Origin: Dehalobacterium sp040766325
GTDB lineage: Bacteria > Bacillota > Dehalobacteriia > Dehalobacteriales > Dehalobacteriaceae
DNA: 64,000 nucleotides
Direction of reading: 5' to 3'
Assembly (NCBI GenBank): GCA_040766325.1
Contig: JAXGQR010000008.1
Location: 87,795-151,794, forward strand
A model generated the notes under the pieces. That model had not been told where the DNA came from. It saw only the letters and a list, made by a program, of their open reading frames with translations, and did no database searches. The translations under genes and the position numbers were made by a program. Positions 35,763-44,616 of this stretch are shown here, piece by piece; the first letter of the stretch is position 1, and every line of letters starts with the position of its first letter.

Positions 35763-37151
35763 TTGATAACCATCACACATGTGATCAGCATGATATTAAC
35801 TCTTATATTAGTGAGTTTTGTCGGCATCTACTCCTTACGCCGGGTAAAATCTAGCAGCGATTTTGCTGTAGGGGGCAGAAAGGTCACGGTTCCTTTAATC
35901 ATGGGTACCATTGTAGGTACTTTGGTGGGAGGCTCGTCCACTGTGGGTACTGCCCAACTCGCTTTTTCTTATGGTTTTTCCGCCTGGTGGTTTACTCTGG
36001 GGGCTGGGCTAGCTTGTCTTGTATTAGGGCTATTTCTGGCAAAACCACTCCGGGAGTCCGGTGCTGTCACAACACCAGGTTTATTAGCTGATGATTATGG
36101 TGAAAGAGCTCGTTTATTAGCCAGTGTTTTTTCATCTTTGGGTATTTTTTTAAATATGATCGGTCAGATTTTGGCTGCTGTAGCTCTTTTAACTTCTGTA
36201 TTTAAAATTGATCCTTTAGTGGCAGCAATCATCGCTGTGTCATCTGTAATTGTCTATGTCATCTTTGGCGGGGTTTGGGGTACTGGTCTGGTAGGCACCT
36301 TAAAAATATTTCTTTTGTATTTTTCCATGATTGTGGTCGGAATCTTAGCTTACCAATTAGGAGGGGGTATTAGTGGTTTTCATACTGAATTTGCGCCTTT
36401 TCCCTGGTTTAGTCTTTTTGGGCGAGGTGTGAGTACTGATTTAGCAGCAGCTTTTTCCATGCTTGTGGGTGTACTTTCCACGCAAACATATCTGCAGGCT
36501 ATGTTTTCCGGGAAAAGTGTGCAAGCATCCCGCAGAGGAGCTATCCTTTCCGGGTTGATCATTCCTCCTATTGGAATTGCCGGAGTCTTTGTCGGATTGT
36601 ATATGCGCGCTCATTTTCCTACCATAAACGGAGGAGAAGCCTTGCCTCTATTCGTTTTAAATTACCTTCCTGATTGGGTTGGTGGTATTGTTATTGCCAC
36701 CCTTTTTGTTTCGGTAATTGGTACCGGTGCAGGATTGGTTTTAGGTATCAGTACCATGCTAAGCCAGGATATTTACAAAAAGATGCTCAATCCTCGCGGA
36801 ACTGACCTGCAAGTGCTTCGCTGTGCTCGGGTCTCAATAGTTCTTATTTCTTGCCTAACATTGCTCTTTGTGGTGGGCAATATAAATTCCTTAATTTTAA
36901 AATGGAGCTTTCTATCTATGGGATTAAGGGGTGCCACCATTTGTTTCCCCATGCTGGCTACACTTTTTATGAAGCAACGTATTTTGCCTGAAGCAGGAGT
37001 TGTAGCTTTGTTTATAGGTCCCATGAGTACCATTTTATGGGCTGTTTTTGGCAGTTCCGAAGTAGACCCCTTGTATATCGGACTTGCAGTTAGTTTTATT
37101 ACCCTGCTCTTTGGTTTTTTCAAACAGGCTAGAATTATTTCACGATCTTAA
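35763..37151 (+). CDS. Sodium:solute symporter family protein
   Basis: 462 residues, about 13 membrane helices, with the sodium/solute symporter (SSS) family layout: SSSDFAVGGRKV near the start, IVGTLVGGSSTVGTAQLAF, and RRGAILSGLIIPPIGIAGV. Uses a sodium gradient for uptake. The substrate cannot be read from sequence. Its location between the TrpR-like regulator and hisZ makes histidine or a related compound a reasonable guess. Start TTG or GTG region at 35763 with GAGGAAG upstream. Confidence 0.88.
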   Translation: MITITHVISMILTLILVSFVGIYSLRRVKSSSDFAVGGRKVTVPLIMGTIVGTLVGGSSTVGTAQLAFSYGFSAWWFTLGAGLACLVLGLFLAKPLRESGAVTTPGLLADDYGERARLLASVFSSLGIFLNMIGQILAAVALLTSVFKIDPLVAAIIAVSSVIVYVIFGGVWGTGLVGTLKIFLLYFSMIVVGILAYQLGGGISGFHTEFAPFPWFSLFGRGVSTDLAAAFSMLVGVLSTQTYLQAMFSGKSVQASRRGAILSGLIIPPIGIAGVFVGLYMRAHFPTINGGEALPLFVLNYLPDWVGGIVIATLFVSVIGTGAGLVLGISTMLSQDIYKKMLNPRGTDLQVLRCARVSIVLISCLTLLFVVGNINSLILKWSFLSMGLRGATICFPMLATLFMKQRILPEAGVVALFIGPMSTILWAVFGSSEVDPLYIGLAVSFITLLFGFFKQARIISRS

Positions 37152-37164
37152 CTTAGGTTTTTAA

Positions 37165-37213
37165 GAAACTCGGAAACAGGAATCTTTGAGGATTTCTCTT
37201 CCGGGTTTTGTTG
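37165..37213 (+). terminator. Intrinsic terminator after the symporter gene
   Basis: AAACTCGGAAACAGGAATC and GATTTCTCTTCCGGGTTTT form an imperfect stem, followed by a short T-rich tail. It separates the symporter from the his operon. Confidence 0.65.
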
Positions 37214-37262
37214 ATTATTAGAGGGATAGGTGGTAAAATTCGAAGAAAATTTCTAAAAGTAA

Positions 37263-37291
37263 TTGACGCAGGGGATAAAAAATGTTAAACT
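37263..37291 (+). promoter_or_regulatory. Probable sigma-A promoter of the his operon
   Basis: TTGACG at 37263-37268, 17-base spacer, TAAACT at 37286-37291. The expected transcription start is close to 37298, four bases before a perfect palindrome. Confidence 0.6.
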
Positions 37292-37301
37292 AACTTTAGT
37301 A

Positions 37302-37317
37302 CTTTAACAAGTTAAAG
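37302..37317. promoter_or_regulatory. Palindromic operator candidate for the his operon
   Basis: CTTTAACAAGTTAAAG is a perfect 7+2+7 palindrome lying just downstream of the predicted his promoter and 20 bases before hisZ. Size and position suit repression by a dimeric TrpR-like protein such as the product of 35409-35717. A related half site (GTTAAAC) overlaps the -10 box. Inference. Confidence 0.55.
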
Positions 37318-37336
37318 CAATAAAGGAGAGAGCGAT

Positions 37337-38473
37337 TTGAAACATAAAAATAGCTTTCAGTTGCCGAAAGGGATGAGGGATCTACTCCCCGCTGAAGCCA
37401 GGGCAAAGAGGAAGCTGGAGAATTGTTTGGTTAATAAATTTTTAAGCTGGGGATATGAAGAAGTTTCAACACCCGTTTTGGAGTATTATGAAAATTTACA
37501 TCCTGCAGAAACGCCGGAGGATCAATTTTTTAAATTTGTCGATCGGGAAGGACAGATATTGGCTTTGCGAACGGATATGACTACACCCATTGCCCGGATG
37601 ACTGCCAGTCAATTCTCTCCACGGGATTATCCCCTAAAGTTTTTCTATCTTACCCGGGTTTTTCGTTATGAAAACATACAAATGGGCCGACAAAGGGAGT
37701 TCTTTCAGGGCGGTGTGGAGTTTATCGGTTCCAAGGGAGCTGCTGCAGACGGGGAAGTCATCGCCTTGGCAGCCGAGATTCTTAAGGAGTCGGGATTAAC
37801 TGATTTTCAAATCAGTTTAGGTCATCGGGACTTCCTCCGGGGAATCATCGATGAATTAGAATTAGATAAAGATGATGAGATGGAAGTTCTGGAAGCGGTT
37901 TGGAAAAAGGATTATGTAAAGTTGGAAACCATTTTAAACCGTATTCCGGCAGCACCGGACCTGAAAGAAGTGATTTTAATTTTACCTACCTTAAGAGGAG
38001 ATATCGGTGTCATTCATCAGGCCTCAAAGGTTACCAAGAACCCTATTTCCCAGGCTGCTTTGGAAAATCTGTCAGAAATCTACCGGCTTTTAAAGATTTA
38101 TGACGTAGAAGAGCATGTTTTTATCGACTTTGGCATTGCCAGGGATTTTGACTATTATAGCGGAATTATTTTTGAAGGATATAGCCCCAATGTGGGCGCC
38201 CCCATTTTGGGAGGGGGCAGGTATGATGATCTTTTGGACCATTATGGTGCTCCCGCACCGGCCACAGGGTTTGCCATTGGCTTAGAGCGCTTGATGCTGG
38301 CCTTGGGAGAAGCGGAGCATGATCCTGATGCACTGGACTATCTGATCATCTGCCATGATCTGGCAGCAGGAATAAAAAAAGCCCAGGATTTGCGCCGGCG
38401 CGGCTTTACCGTGCGGGTCGCATTTAGCAAAAAAGAAGCATTACCTCGGGCCAAAGAAGTGATTGAGTTATAA
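37337..38473 (+). CDS. hisZ: ATP phosphoribosyltransferase regulatory subunit
   Basis: 378 residues, related to histidyl-tRNA synthetase but without tRNA-binding parts. Typical: LPKGMRDLLPAEARAKRKLE, LRTDMTTPIARM, YLTRVFRYEN, QMGRQREFFQGGVEFIG, and GGRYDDLLDHYG. HisZ is needed by the short form of HisG to make the active, histidine-sensitive complex. Start is TTG 37337 after AAAGGAGAG. The end overlaps the possible upstream start of hisG. Confidence 0.95.
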   Translation: MKHKNSFQLPKGMRDLLPAEARAKRKLENCLVNKFLSWGYEEVSTPVLEYYENLHPAETPEDQFFKFVDREGQILALRTDMTTPIARMTASQFSPRDYPLKFFYLTRVFRYENIQMGRQREFFQGGVEFIGSKGAAADGEVIALAAEILKESGLTDFQISLGHRDFLRGIIDELELDKDDEMEVLEAVWKKDYVKLETILNRIPAAPDLKEVILILPTLRGDIGVIHQASKVTKNPISQAALENLSEIYRLLKIYDVEEHVFIDFGIARDFDYYSGIIFEGYSPNVGAPILGGGRYDDLLDHYGAPAPATGFAIGLERLMLALGEAEHDPDALDYLIICHDLAAGIKKAQDLRRRGFTVRVAFSKKEALPRAKEVIEL

Positions 38474-38489
38474 AGGCGGTGTAATTAAG

Positions 38490-39203
38490 ATGTGTGAAAA
38501 TCATGATATGAAAAAACACAAAACAGCGGAAACCTTAACTATTGCTTTGCCCAAAGGTAAACTAGGTATTGATGCCATAAAACTCTTGGGAAGGGCAGGC
38601 TATCCTGTGGAGTCCCTAGAGACGGATTCCAGGAAACTCTTTTTTGCTTATCCGGAAGCGGGGATCAATTATATTATTTGCCGTCCTACAGATATTCCTA
38701 CTTATGTGGATTATGGTGCGGCAGATGTAGGGATTGTAGGTAAAGACTCCATTGTGGAGAGTAACAAGGATGTTTTTGAATTGGTAGACCTTAAATTTGG
38801 AGCATGCCGGTTTGTTGCGGCAATTCCGAGAAAACGTGCGGAACAACTAGCCGATGAACAGGGTTATGTATCTCTTTCTCATTTCAATCATACTCGAGTA
38901 GCAACAAAATTTCCCCGTGTCGCAGATGTTTTTTTCCGGGATCAGGGAGTCCAGGTGGAAGTGATTAAGCTTCATGGCAATATTGAATTGGCCCCAAAGG
39001 TGAATCTGGCAGAAATGATTGTGGATATTGTGTCAAGCGGTGCAACTTTGAAGGAAAACGACTTGGTGCCGATTGCTGATATTTTTACAGCCTCAGCCCG
39101 ACTGATTGCCAATCGGGTTAGTTATCGCATCAAACGTGACAGCATGCAGGAATTAGTAGAAAAAATGCGGGCATTAACCAGGAAGGAGGAGAATGTTGAT
39201 TAG
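38490..39203 (+). CDS. hisG: ATP phosphoribosyltransferase, short form
   Basis: 237 residues from ATG 38490 (AAAGGCGG at 38471-38478); a GTG at 38463 would overlap hisZ. First step of histidine synthesis, PRPP plus ATP. The catalytic domain is seen in LTIALPKGKLGIDAIKLLG, GAADVGIVGKDSI, LKFGACRFVAAI, and EMIVDIVSSGATLKEN. The C-terminal regulatory domain of the long form is absent, which fits the presence of hisZ. The first 18 residues (many K and H) extend beyond the usual start. Confidence 0.95.
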   Translation: MCENHDMKKHKTAETLTIALPKGKLGIDAIKLLGRAGYPVESLETDSRKLFFAYPEAGINYIICRPTDIPTYVDYGAADVGIVGKDSIVESNKDVFELVDLKFGACRFVAAIPRKRAEQLADEQGYVSLSHFNHTRVATKFPRVADVFFRDQGVQVEVIKLHGNIELAPKVNLAEMIVDIVSSGATLKENDLVPIADIFTASARLIANRVSYRIKRDSMQELVEKMRALTRKEENVD

Positions 39204-40479
39204 AATCATCGATGTCGACAGTAAGGAATTTAATCAATTTAGAGCAAAAAAACAAACGGAAGATCAAAGCTACCGGGGATTAGTGGAAGAAATATTACTG
39301 AAAGTGAGAGCTCAGGGAGATCAAGCCTTAATCGAGTGTACGAGAAAATTTGACTGTCCTACTCTTACTTTGGATGATCTTTTAGTTCAAAAGGGAGAAA
39401 TCGAAGCAGCCTATGCACAGGTAGATGAAGAATACCTCCTTTCGTTACGCCTCGCGATGGATCAGATTCGCCGTTTCCACGAAAAACAACGCACCCATTC
39501 CTGGATGGAGCCGGATGATAAAGGCTCTATCACCGGACAGCTCTATCGCCCTTTAGAGCGGGTAGGAGTATATGTACCGGGAGGGACGGCCTCCTATCCT
39601 TCCTCTGTGATGATGAATGTGCTCCCGGCCCAAGTCGCAGGAGTAGAAGAAATTATCATGGTCACGCCACCGGGTAAGGATGGAACACTCAATCCTTATA
39701 CATTGGTTGCTGCTCAGGAGGCCGGTGTCCGTAAAATATTCAAGATCGGTGGTGCTCAAGCAATTGCCGCCTTAGCCTATGGTACCGCTACGGTACCCAA
39801 GGTGGATAAGATTACCGGTCCGGGGAATATTTTTGTCACTATTGCTAAAAAAATGGTCTATGGAACGGTAGACATTGATATGCTAGCCGGGCCCAGTGAG
39901 ATTTTGATAGTAGCAGATGAAAAGGCAAATTCGGAGTATTTGGCCGCCGATCTGCTTTCTCAAGCGGAGCATGATATCCTGGCCTCGGCACTTTTGGTGA
40001 CTACCGATCGGCAACTGGCAAATCGGGTCCAGCAGGAATTGGACAAACAACTAGAGACTCTTTCCCGCCGTGAGATTGCAGAAAAATCCATTAACGAGCA
40101 TGGGGCGATTATTATAACTAATGATTTTAAGCAATCGGTGGAAGTTGCCAATCTTTTTGCTCCGGAGCATTTGGAGTTGATGGTGGAAAATCCTTTTGAT
40201 GTTTTAGGCTTGATAAAAAATGCCGGAGCAGTGTTTTTGGGAGCATACGCGTCGGAGCCAGTGGGAGACTATTGGGCAGGACCGAATCATATTCTCCCTA
40301 CAGGGGGAACGGCTCGTTTTTATTCTCCTGTAACAGTGGATACCTTTATGAAAAAAACCAGTGTTATTTATTATTCTAAGGAACGACTGCAAAATGACGG
40401 GACACATATTATTCGACTGGCAGAAAAAGAAGGTTTGACGGCCCATGCCCGGGCAATAGAAGTTAGGATAAAGGATTGA
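39193..40479 (+). CDS. hisD: Histidinol dehydrogenase
   Basis: 428 residues. Oxidises histidinol to histidine in two NAD+ steps, with zinc. Motifs: RPLERVGVYVPGGTASYPSS, IFKIGGAQAIAALAYGT, DKITGPGNIFVTIAKK, IDMLAGPSEILIVAD, DLLSQAEHD, and GDYWAGPNHILPTGGTARF. Overlaps the hisG end by 11 bases, with GGAGG inside hisG. Confidence 0.97.
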   Translation: MLIRIIDVDSKEFNQFRAKKQTEDQSYRGLVEEILLKVRAQGDQALIECTRKFDCPTLTLDDLLVQKGEIEAAYAQVDEEYLLSLRLAMDQIRRFHEKQRTHSWMEPDDKGSITGQLYRPLERVGVYVPGGTASYPSSVMMNVLPAQVAGVEEIIMVTPPGKDGTLNPYTLVAAQEAGVRKIFKIGGAQAIAALAYGTATVPKVDKITGPGNIFVTIAKKMVYGTVDIDMLAGPSEILIVADEKANSEYLAADLLSQAEHDILASALLVTTDRQLANRVQQELDKQLETLSRREIAEKSINEHGAIIITNDFKQSVEVANLFAPEHLELMVENPFDVLGLIKNAGAVFLGAYASEPVGDYWAGPNHILPTGGTARFYSPVTVDTFMKKTSVIYYSKERLQNDGTHIIRLAEKEGLTAHARAIEVRIKD

Positions 40480-41069
40480 TGCAGATGAGGCGAGGAAATG
40501 TAGAAAGAAACACGGCAGAAACGCAGATTAAATTAATCTTGCAATTAGAAGGTGAGGGGCAGTTTAAAGGCAGTACGGGTATTGGCTTCTTTGACCATAT
40601 GATGACATTGTTCTGCCGTCACAGCTTATTTGATTGTACCTTGGATATGACGGGGGATTTGTTTGTGGATGAGCACCATAGTATTGAGGATTTAGGGCTG
40701 GTGCTGGGACAGGCTTTTAGAGAAGCCCTAGGGGATAAAAAGGGAATAAACAGATACGGAACCTTTTTTGTGCCCATGGATGAGGCTTTGATTATGGTCA
40801 GTCTAGACTTAAGCGGGCGTCCTTATCTTGTTTGTGACCTGGCTTCCCTTCCCGACAAGGTGGGGAGTTTTGATACCGAACTGATCCCGGAATTTTTACG
40901 AGCCTTCGCCTTTTCCGGAGGGATCACGCTTCACGTTCGTCAGATTTCCGGTTCTAACAGTCATCATGTTATTGAAGCCATTTTCAAGGCATTGGCTCGG
41001 GCTTTGCGCCAGGCTGTCGCCAGAGATAACATGGAGAAAGGGATCCCATCCAGTAAAGGCATCTTGTAA
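40479..41069 (+). CDS. hisB: Imidazoleglycerol-phosphate dehydratase
   Basis: 196 residues from ATG 40479, which shares a base with the hisD stop (TGATG). Dehydrates imidazoleglycerol phosphate. Manganese-binding histidine motifs: GFFDHMMTLFCRHS and DEHHSIEDLGLVLGQA, then SGSNSHHVIEAIFKALARAL. Mono-functional, as usual in Firmicutes. Confidence 0.97.
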   Translation: MQMRRGNVERNTAETQIKLILQLEGEGQFKGSTGIGFFDHMMTLFCRHSLFDCTLDMTGDLFVDEHHSIEDLGLVLGQAFREALGDKKGINRYGTFFVPMDEALIMVSLDLSGRPYLVCDLASLPDKVGSFDTELIPEFLRAFAFSGGITLHVRQISGSNSHHVIEAIFKALARALRQAVARDNMEKGIPSSKGIL

Positions 41070-41086
41070 AGTAGGGAGATGATTTT

Positions 41087-41722
41087 GTGATTGCCATTAT
41101 TGACTATGGAATGGGTAACTTGGCGAGTGTTCAAAAAGGCATGATTCGCGCGGGATTCGATGCTGCAATAATCGGAAAACCAGAAGATCTAGCCCAGGCT
41201 AATGGGGTGATTCTTCCCGGAGTTGGAGCATTTAAAGTTGGGATGAAAAATTTACAGGAAAGAGGATTTCTTACTGAGATCAAAAAAGCTGTACAGGCAG
41301 GAAAGCCGCTTTTAGGCATATGTTTGGGGATGCAACTGCTTTTTGAAGAAGGAGAGGAACATGGGATCCATAAAGGCTTAGGTATTTTGCCCGGCCGGGT
41401 GGTTAAATTTGATCATTTACCAAATCAATTAAAAATCCCTCATATGGGTTGGAATCAGGTGAGAAAAACAGGGGATTATCTCCTTTTGGGAAATATTCCC
41501 TCCGAGACCTATTTTTATTTTGTACATTCCTATTATGTCTTGCCGGAGAATTCATCTCTCATAGGCGGTGTTACTCATTATGGTATTGATTTTCCTGCTG
41601 CAGTGGGAGACGATCAAGTATTTGGGGTCCAGTTTCATCCGGAAAAAAGCAGTGTTTGCGGGATGAAATTATTAAAGAATTTTGGAGAGTTGGTGAAAAA
41701 TGTTAGTCATTCCGGCCATTGA
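41087..41722 (+). CDS. hisH: Imidazole glycerol phosphate synthase glutaminase subunit
   Basis: 211 residues from GTG 41087 behind GTAGGGAG. Supplies ammonia to HisF. Class I glutamine amidotransferase triad: Cys in LLGICLGMQLLFEEG, His and Glu in FGVQFHPEKSS; IDYGMGNLASVQKG at the start. Overlaps hisA by 23 bases. Confidence 0.97.
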   Translation: MIAIIDYGMGNLASVQKGMIRAGFDAAIIGKPEDLAQANGVILPGVGAFKVGMKNLQERGFLTEIKKAVQAGKPLLGICLGMQLLFEEGEEHGIHKGLGILPGRVVKFDHLPNQLKIPHMGWNQVRKTGDYLLLGNIPSETYFYFVHSYYVLPENSSLIGGVTHYGIDFPAAVGDDQVFGVQFHPEKSSVCGMKLLKNFGELVKNVSHSGH

Positions 41723-42434
41723 TCTTAGAGGCGGTAAGTGTGTTCGGTTAATTGAAGGACGACTTGATCAGGAAACGATTTATTCCGATGATCCGGTGGG
41801 CATGGCTCAAACCTTTGAGCAAATGGGTGCAAAAAGACTCCATTTAGTAGATTTAGATGGGGCTTTTTCCGGCCAAATGGTAAATATTAATGTTATCAAA
41901 GAGATCGTTCAAGGAGTAAAAATCCCTGTTCAACTAGGTGGAGGCATTCGCAACATGGAAGCCATTGAAAAACTTGTGGAACTGGGTGTCAGCCGGGTTA
42001 TTCTGGGCACCGCCGCTATTTCTAATCTTGCTCTGGTGAAAAAAAGTGTGGAGAAGTTCGGTAACCAAATCATGGTGGGGATTGATAGTAAAAACGGTCA
42101 GATCGCCATTGAAGGCTGGGTGGAAACGGTAGGCAAAACGTATTTGGAGCTGGGACATGAAATCCGCTCCTTGGGGGTTACCCAAGTTGTTTTTACGGAT
42201 ACTCGCAGAGATGGAACCTTTAAGGGTCCTAATTTACCTGCTTCAGCAGAATTAGCACGAGAATGTGATCTGGAGGTCATTGTATCGGGAGGAGTATCTT
42301 CCGTTGAAGATATCAAGCAAATTCGGCGGTTGAAGGAGCCGGGTATCATAGGTGTCATTATGGGAAAAGCTTTATATGCAGGAAAGGTTGATCTCAAGGA
42401 AGCCATCAGAATCGGCCAAGGGGGGGATGTATAA
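41700..42434 (+). CDS. hisA: ProFAR isomerase
   Basis: 244 residues. TIM-barrel isomerase of the fourth step. Motifs: VIPAIDLRGGKCVRLIEG with the catalytic aspartate, LHLVDLDGAF, VQLGGGIRNMEAIE, GLVF-equivalent VVFTDTRRDGTFKGPN, and VSGGVSSVEDI. The stop codon overlaps the hisF start codon by one base. Confidence 0.97.
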   Translation: MLVIPAIDLRGGKCVRLIEGRLDQETIYSDDPVGMAQTFEQMGAKRLHLVDLDGAFSGQMVNINVIKEIVQGVKIPVQLGGGIRNMEAIEKLVELGVSRVILGTAAISNLALVKKSVEKFGNQIMVGIDSKNGQIAIEGWVETVGKTYLELGHEIRSLGVTQVVFTDTRRDGTFKGPNLPASAELARECDLEVIVSGGVSSVEDIKQIRRLKEPGIIGVIMGKALYAGKVDLKEAIRIGQGGDV

Positions 42435-43561
42435 TGTTGGCAAAACGCATTATTCCTTGTCTGGATGTCACCGGAGGACGGGTAGTCAAAGGAACGAATT
42501 TTGTTAATCTGCGGGATACGGGAGACCCGGTGGAATTAGCGAAGTTTTATAGTCGATCCGGAGCCGATGAGCTGATTTTTCTTGATATCACTGCCTCCAC
42601 CGAAGGTCGGGAGATTATGCTGGATTTGGTAAAGCGTACAGCAGAAGAGGTGACGATTCCCTTTACAGTAGGCGGAGGACTGAGAAGTATTGCAGATATC
42701 AGGCAGATTCTTAGCGCTGGGGCAGATAAGATTTCCTTAAATACTTCGGCGGTAAAAAACCCATCTCTCATAGAAGAAGGCGCAAAATGGTTCGGCTCCC
42801 AATGTATTGTGGTGGCTATCGATGCTCGGCAACAGGATGAGGGTCACTGGGAAGTTTATGTAAAAGGCGGTCAAGAAGCCACCGGCCTAGATGTATTATC
42901 TTGGGCGAAAAAGGTGGAGGAATTAGGTGCCGGGGAAATTCTCCTGACCAGTATGGATCGAGATGGAACGAAAGACGGTTATGATCTACCGCTGATCAAA
43001 GCCGTTTCTGAGGCGGTGCAGATTCCAGTTATTGCTTCAGGAGGGGCAGGCAATTTACGTCATTTGGCCGAGGTTTTCACCGTAGGAGGAGCCAGTGCCG
43101 TTTTGGCGGCCTCTATTTTTCATTTTGGCGAGGTCAGTATCAAGGAAGCCAAAACATATCTCCAACTGGAGGAGATTAATGTACGCCCTGTGGTAACCTC
43201 TCCATTGCCTGATTTTGCTCAATTAAAGTTTAATGAACAGGGATTAATTCCTGCGGTAATTCAAGATGAAAAATCAAGTCAGGTGTTGATGGTTGCTTGG
43301 ATGAATCAGTCCTCTCTCCTTTTGACCGTTGTTTCAGGTTATACATGGTTTTATAGCCGCAGTCGGCAGCAGCTCTGGAAAAAAGGAGAAACTTCAGGCA
43401 ATTTTCAACGTGTTAAGGAATTGTTATATGATTGTGACGGAGATACCCTGCTCGTCAAGGTAGATCAAACCGGTGTTGCTTGTCATACGGGAGAATTCAG
43501 TTGTTTTCATCATCATCTAGATCTTGAGATAAAAGACCAGCGGCCTTTACTCAATCTTTAG
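42434..43561 (+). CDS. hisF: HisF-HisI fusion: imidazole glycerol phosphate synthase cyclase subunit and phosphoribosyl-AMP cyclohydrolase
   Basis: One uninterrupted 375-residue frame. Residues 1-250 are HisF: AKRIIPCLDVTGGRVVKG with catalytic Asp11, VVAIDARQ with the second aspartate, LTSMDRDGTKDGYD, IPVIASGGAG. After a short linker, residues about 262-375 are HisI: VLMVAWMNQSSLL, WFYSRSRQQLWKKGETSGNFQ, and the metal site DCDGDTLLVKV with GVACHTGEFSCF. HisF acts at step 5 and HisI at step 3, so fusion joins non-consecutive steps. HisI is more often fused to HisE, which is here separate at 51156. Residues for both activities are kept. End of the operon; hisC is not here. Confidence 0.93.
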   Translation: MLAKRIIPCLDVTGGRVVKGTNFVNLRDTGDPVELAKFYSRSGADELIFLDITASTEGREIMLDLVKRTAEEVTIPFTVGGGLRSIADIRQILSAGADKISLNTSAVKNPSLIEEGAKWFGSQCIVVAIDARQQDEGHWEVYVKGGQEATGLDVLSWAKKVEELGAGEILLTSMDRDGTKDGYDLPLIKAVSEAVQIPVIASGGAGNLRHLAEVFTVGGASAVLAASIFHFGEVSIKEAKTYLQLEEINVRPVVTSPLPDFAQLKFNEQGLIPAVIQDEKSSQVLMVAWMNQSSLLLTVVSGYTWFYSRSRQQLWKKGETSGNFQRVKELLYDCDGDTLLVKVDQTGVACHTGEFSCFHHHLDLEIKDQRPLLNL

Positions 43562-43684
43562 TTTGATGTATTAAGAAAGAAATAGCGAGCACAATGATGA
43601 TTCGTTCCAACTTTCATCCCATGGCAGGAATCATCATCACCTTTGTGGAAATAATTAAATTAGAATAAGCCATGAAACTATTTT

Positions 43685-43725
43685 GGGAAGTTGCAGAAAG
43701 TAGATGTTGCTTCCCATTTCTTTAT
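43685..43725 (+). terminator. Intrinsic terminator after the his operon
   Basis: GGGAAGTTGCA and TGCTTCCC pair with one bulge around a loop, followed by ATTTCTTTATT. A 10-base inverted repeat (ATGATGATTC/GAATCATCAT) lies about 50 bases before it. Confidence 0.65.
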
Positions 43726-43753
43726 TATATTCTGAGGCATAGGGGGTTCAAAA

Positions 43754-44572
43754 ATGGAAGATCATTTTCCTTCAGTAGCAGTAGAAAAAATGGTCTTAAA
43801 AATTAAAGGTACAGAGCAGAAGATGGCAAGAGAATTAATTGTGGTTGAAAAAGCATTAACGGTCTATGTCAATGATCAGGAATTTTCGACTATGGTTTGT
43901 TCTCCTGGACAGGAAAAAGAGCTGGTAACTGGATTTCTTTGTTCTGAAGGGATTATTAATAACCCGGCTCAGCTGGTTAAAACCTCATTTGACTCGGAAA
44001 AGGGTCTCATGTGGGTGGAGACGACCGGAGGAAACGCGATGGGAGAAACCCTGTTCCTAAAACGATACATCACTTCTTGCTGTGGCAAAGGAAAGACTTC
44101 CTTCTACTTTGCCAATGATGCCCGACTGACGAAAAAAATCACCTCTGAATTGCAAATCACTTCTCAAGATGTCATCCACTATTTGGGTCTTCTGGAAAAC
44201 AAGTCGGAGCTCTTTCATCAAACGGGCGGGGTGCATGGCGGAGCATTATCCTCTCACGGGCATCTTGATTCCTTTGCTCTTGATATTGGCCGTCATAATG
44301 TCTTAGATAAGTTATACGGTGATGCTTTTCTGAACGGGATTGATCTTTCTCAAAAAGCAATTGTTTTTAGTGGACGGATATCATCTGAGATTCTTATTAA
44401 GACGGCAAAAATGGGCTGTCCCATATTAATTGGGGTTTCTGCACCTACGGAATTGGCCATTAATCTAGCTGAAGAACTGGGCATTACCGTCATTGGTTTT
44501 GCAAGACTTAACCGCATGAACGTGTATACTCATCCTGAAAGAATCCTTGTTTCCGATCAATTGTCCACTTAA
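43754..44572 (+). CDS. fdhD: Formate dehydrogenase accessory sulfurtransferase
   Basis: 272 residues. Moves sulfur from a cysteine desulfurase to the molybdenum or tungsten cofactor of formate dehydrogenase. Family blocks: SPGQEKELVTGFLCSEGII, TSCCGKGK (sulfur-carrying cysteine region; a variant of the more common CxxC), HQTGGVHGGALS, DIGRHNVLDKLYG, and FSGRISSEILIKTAKMG leading to GFARLNRMNVYTHPERI. GGGGG near 43742 serves as ribosome binding site. A cysteine desulfurase gene follows after 44 bases, a likely sulfur donor. Confidence 0.95.
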   Translation: MEDHFPSVAVEKMVLKIKGTEQKMARELIVVEKALTVYVNDQEFSTMVCSPGQEKELVTGFLCSEGIINNPAQLVKTSFDSEKGLMWVETTGGNAMGETLFLKRYITSCCGKGKTSFYFANDARLTKKITSELQITSQDVIHYLGLLENKSELFHQTGGVHGGALSSHGHLDSFALDIGRHNVLDKLYGDAFLNGIDLSQKAIVFSGRISSEILIKTAKMGCPILIGVSAPTELAINLAEELGITVIGFARLNRMNVYTHPERILVSDQLST

Positions 44573-44616
44573 GGAATATTAGGTCTAATTATTAATTAAT
44601 AGGTGGTTTAGACAAA

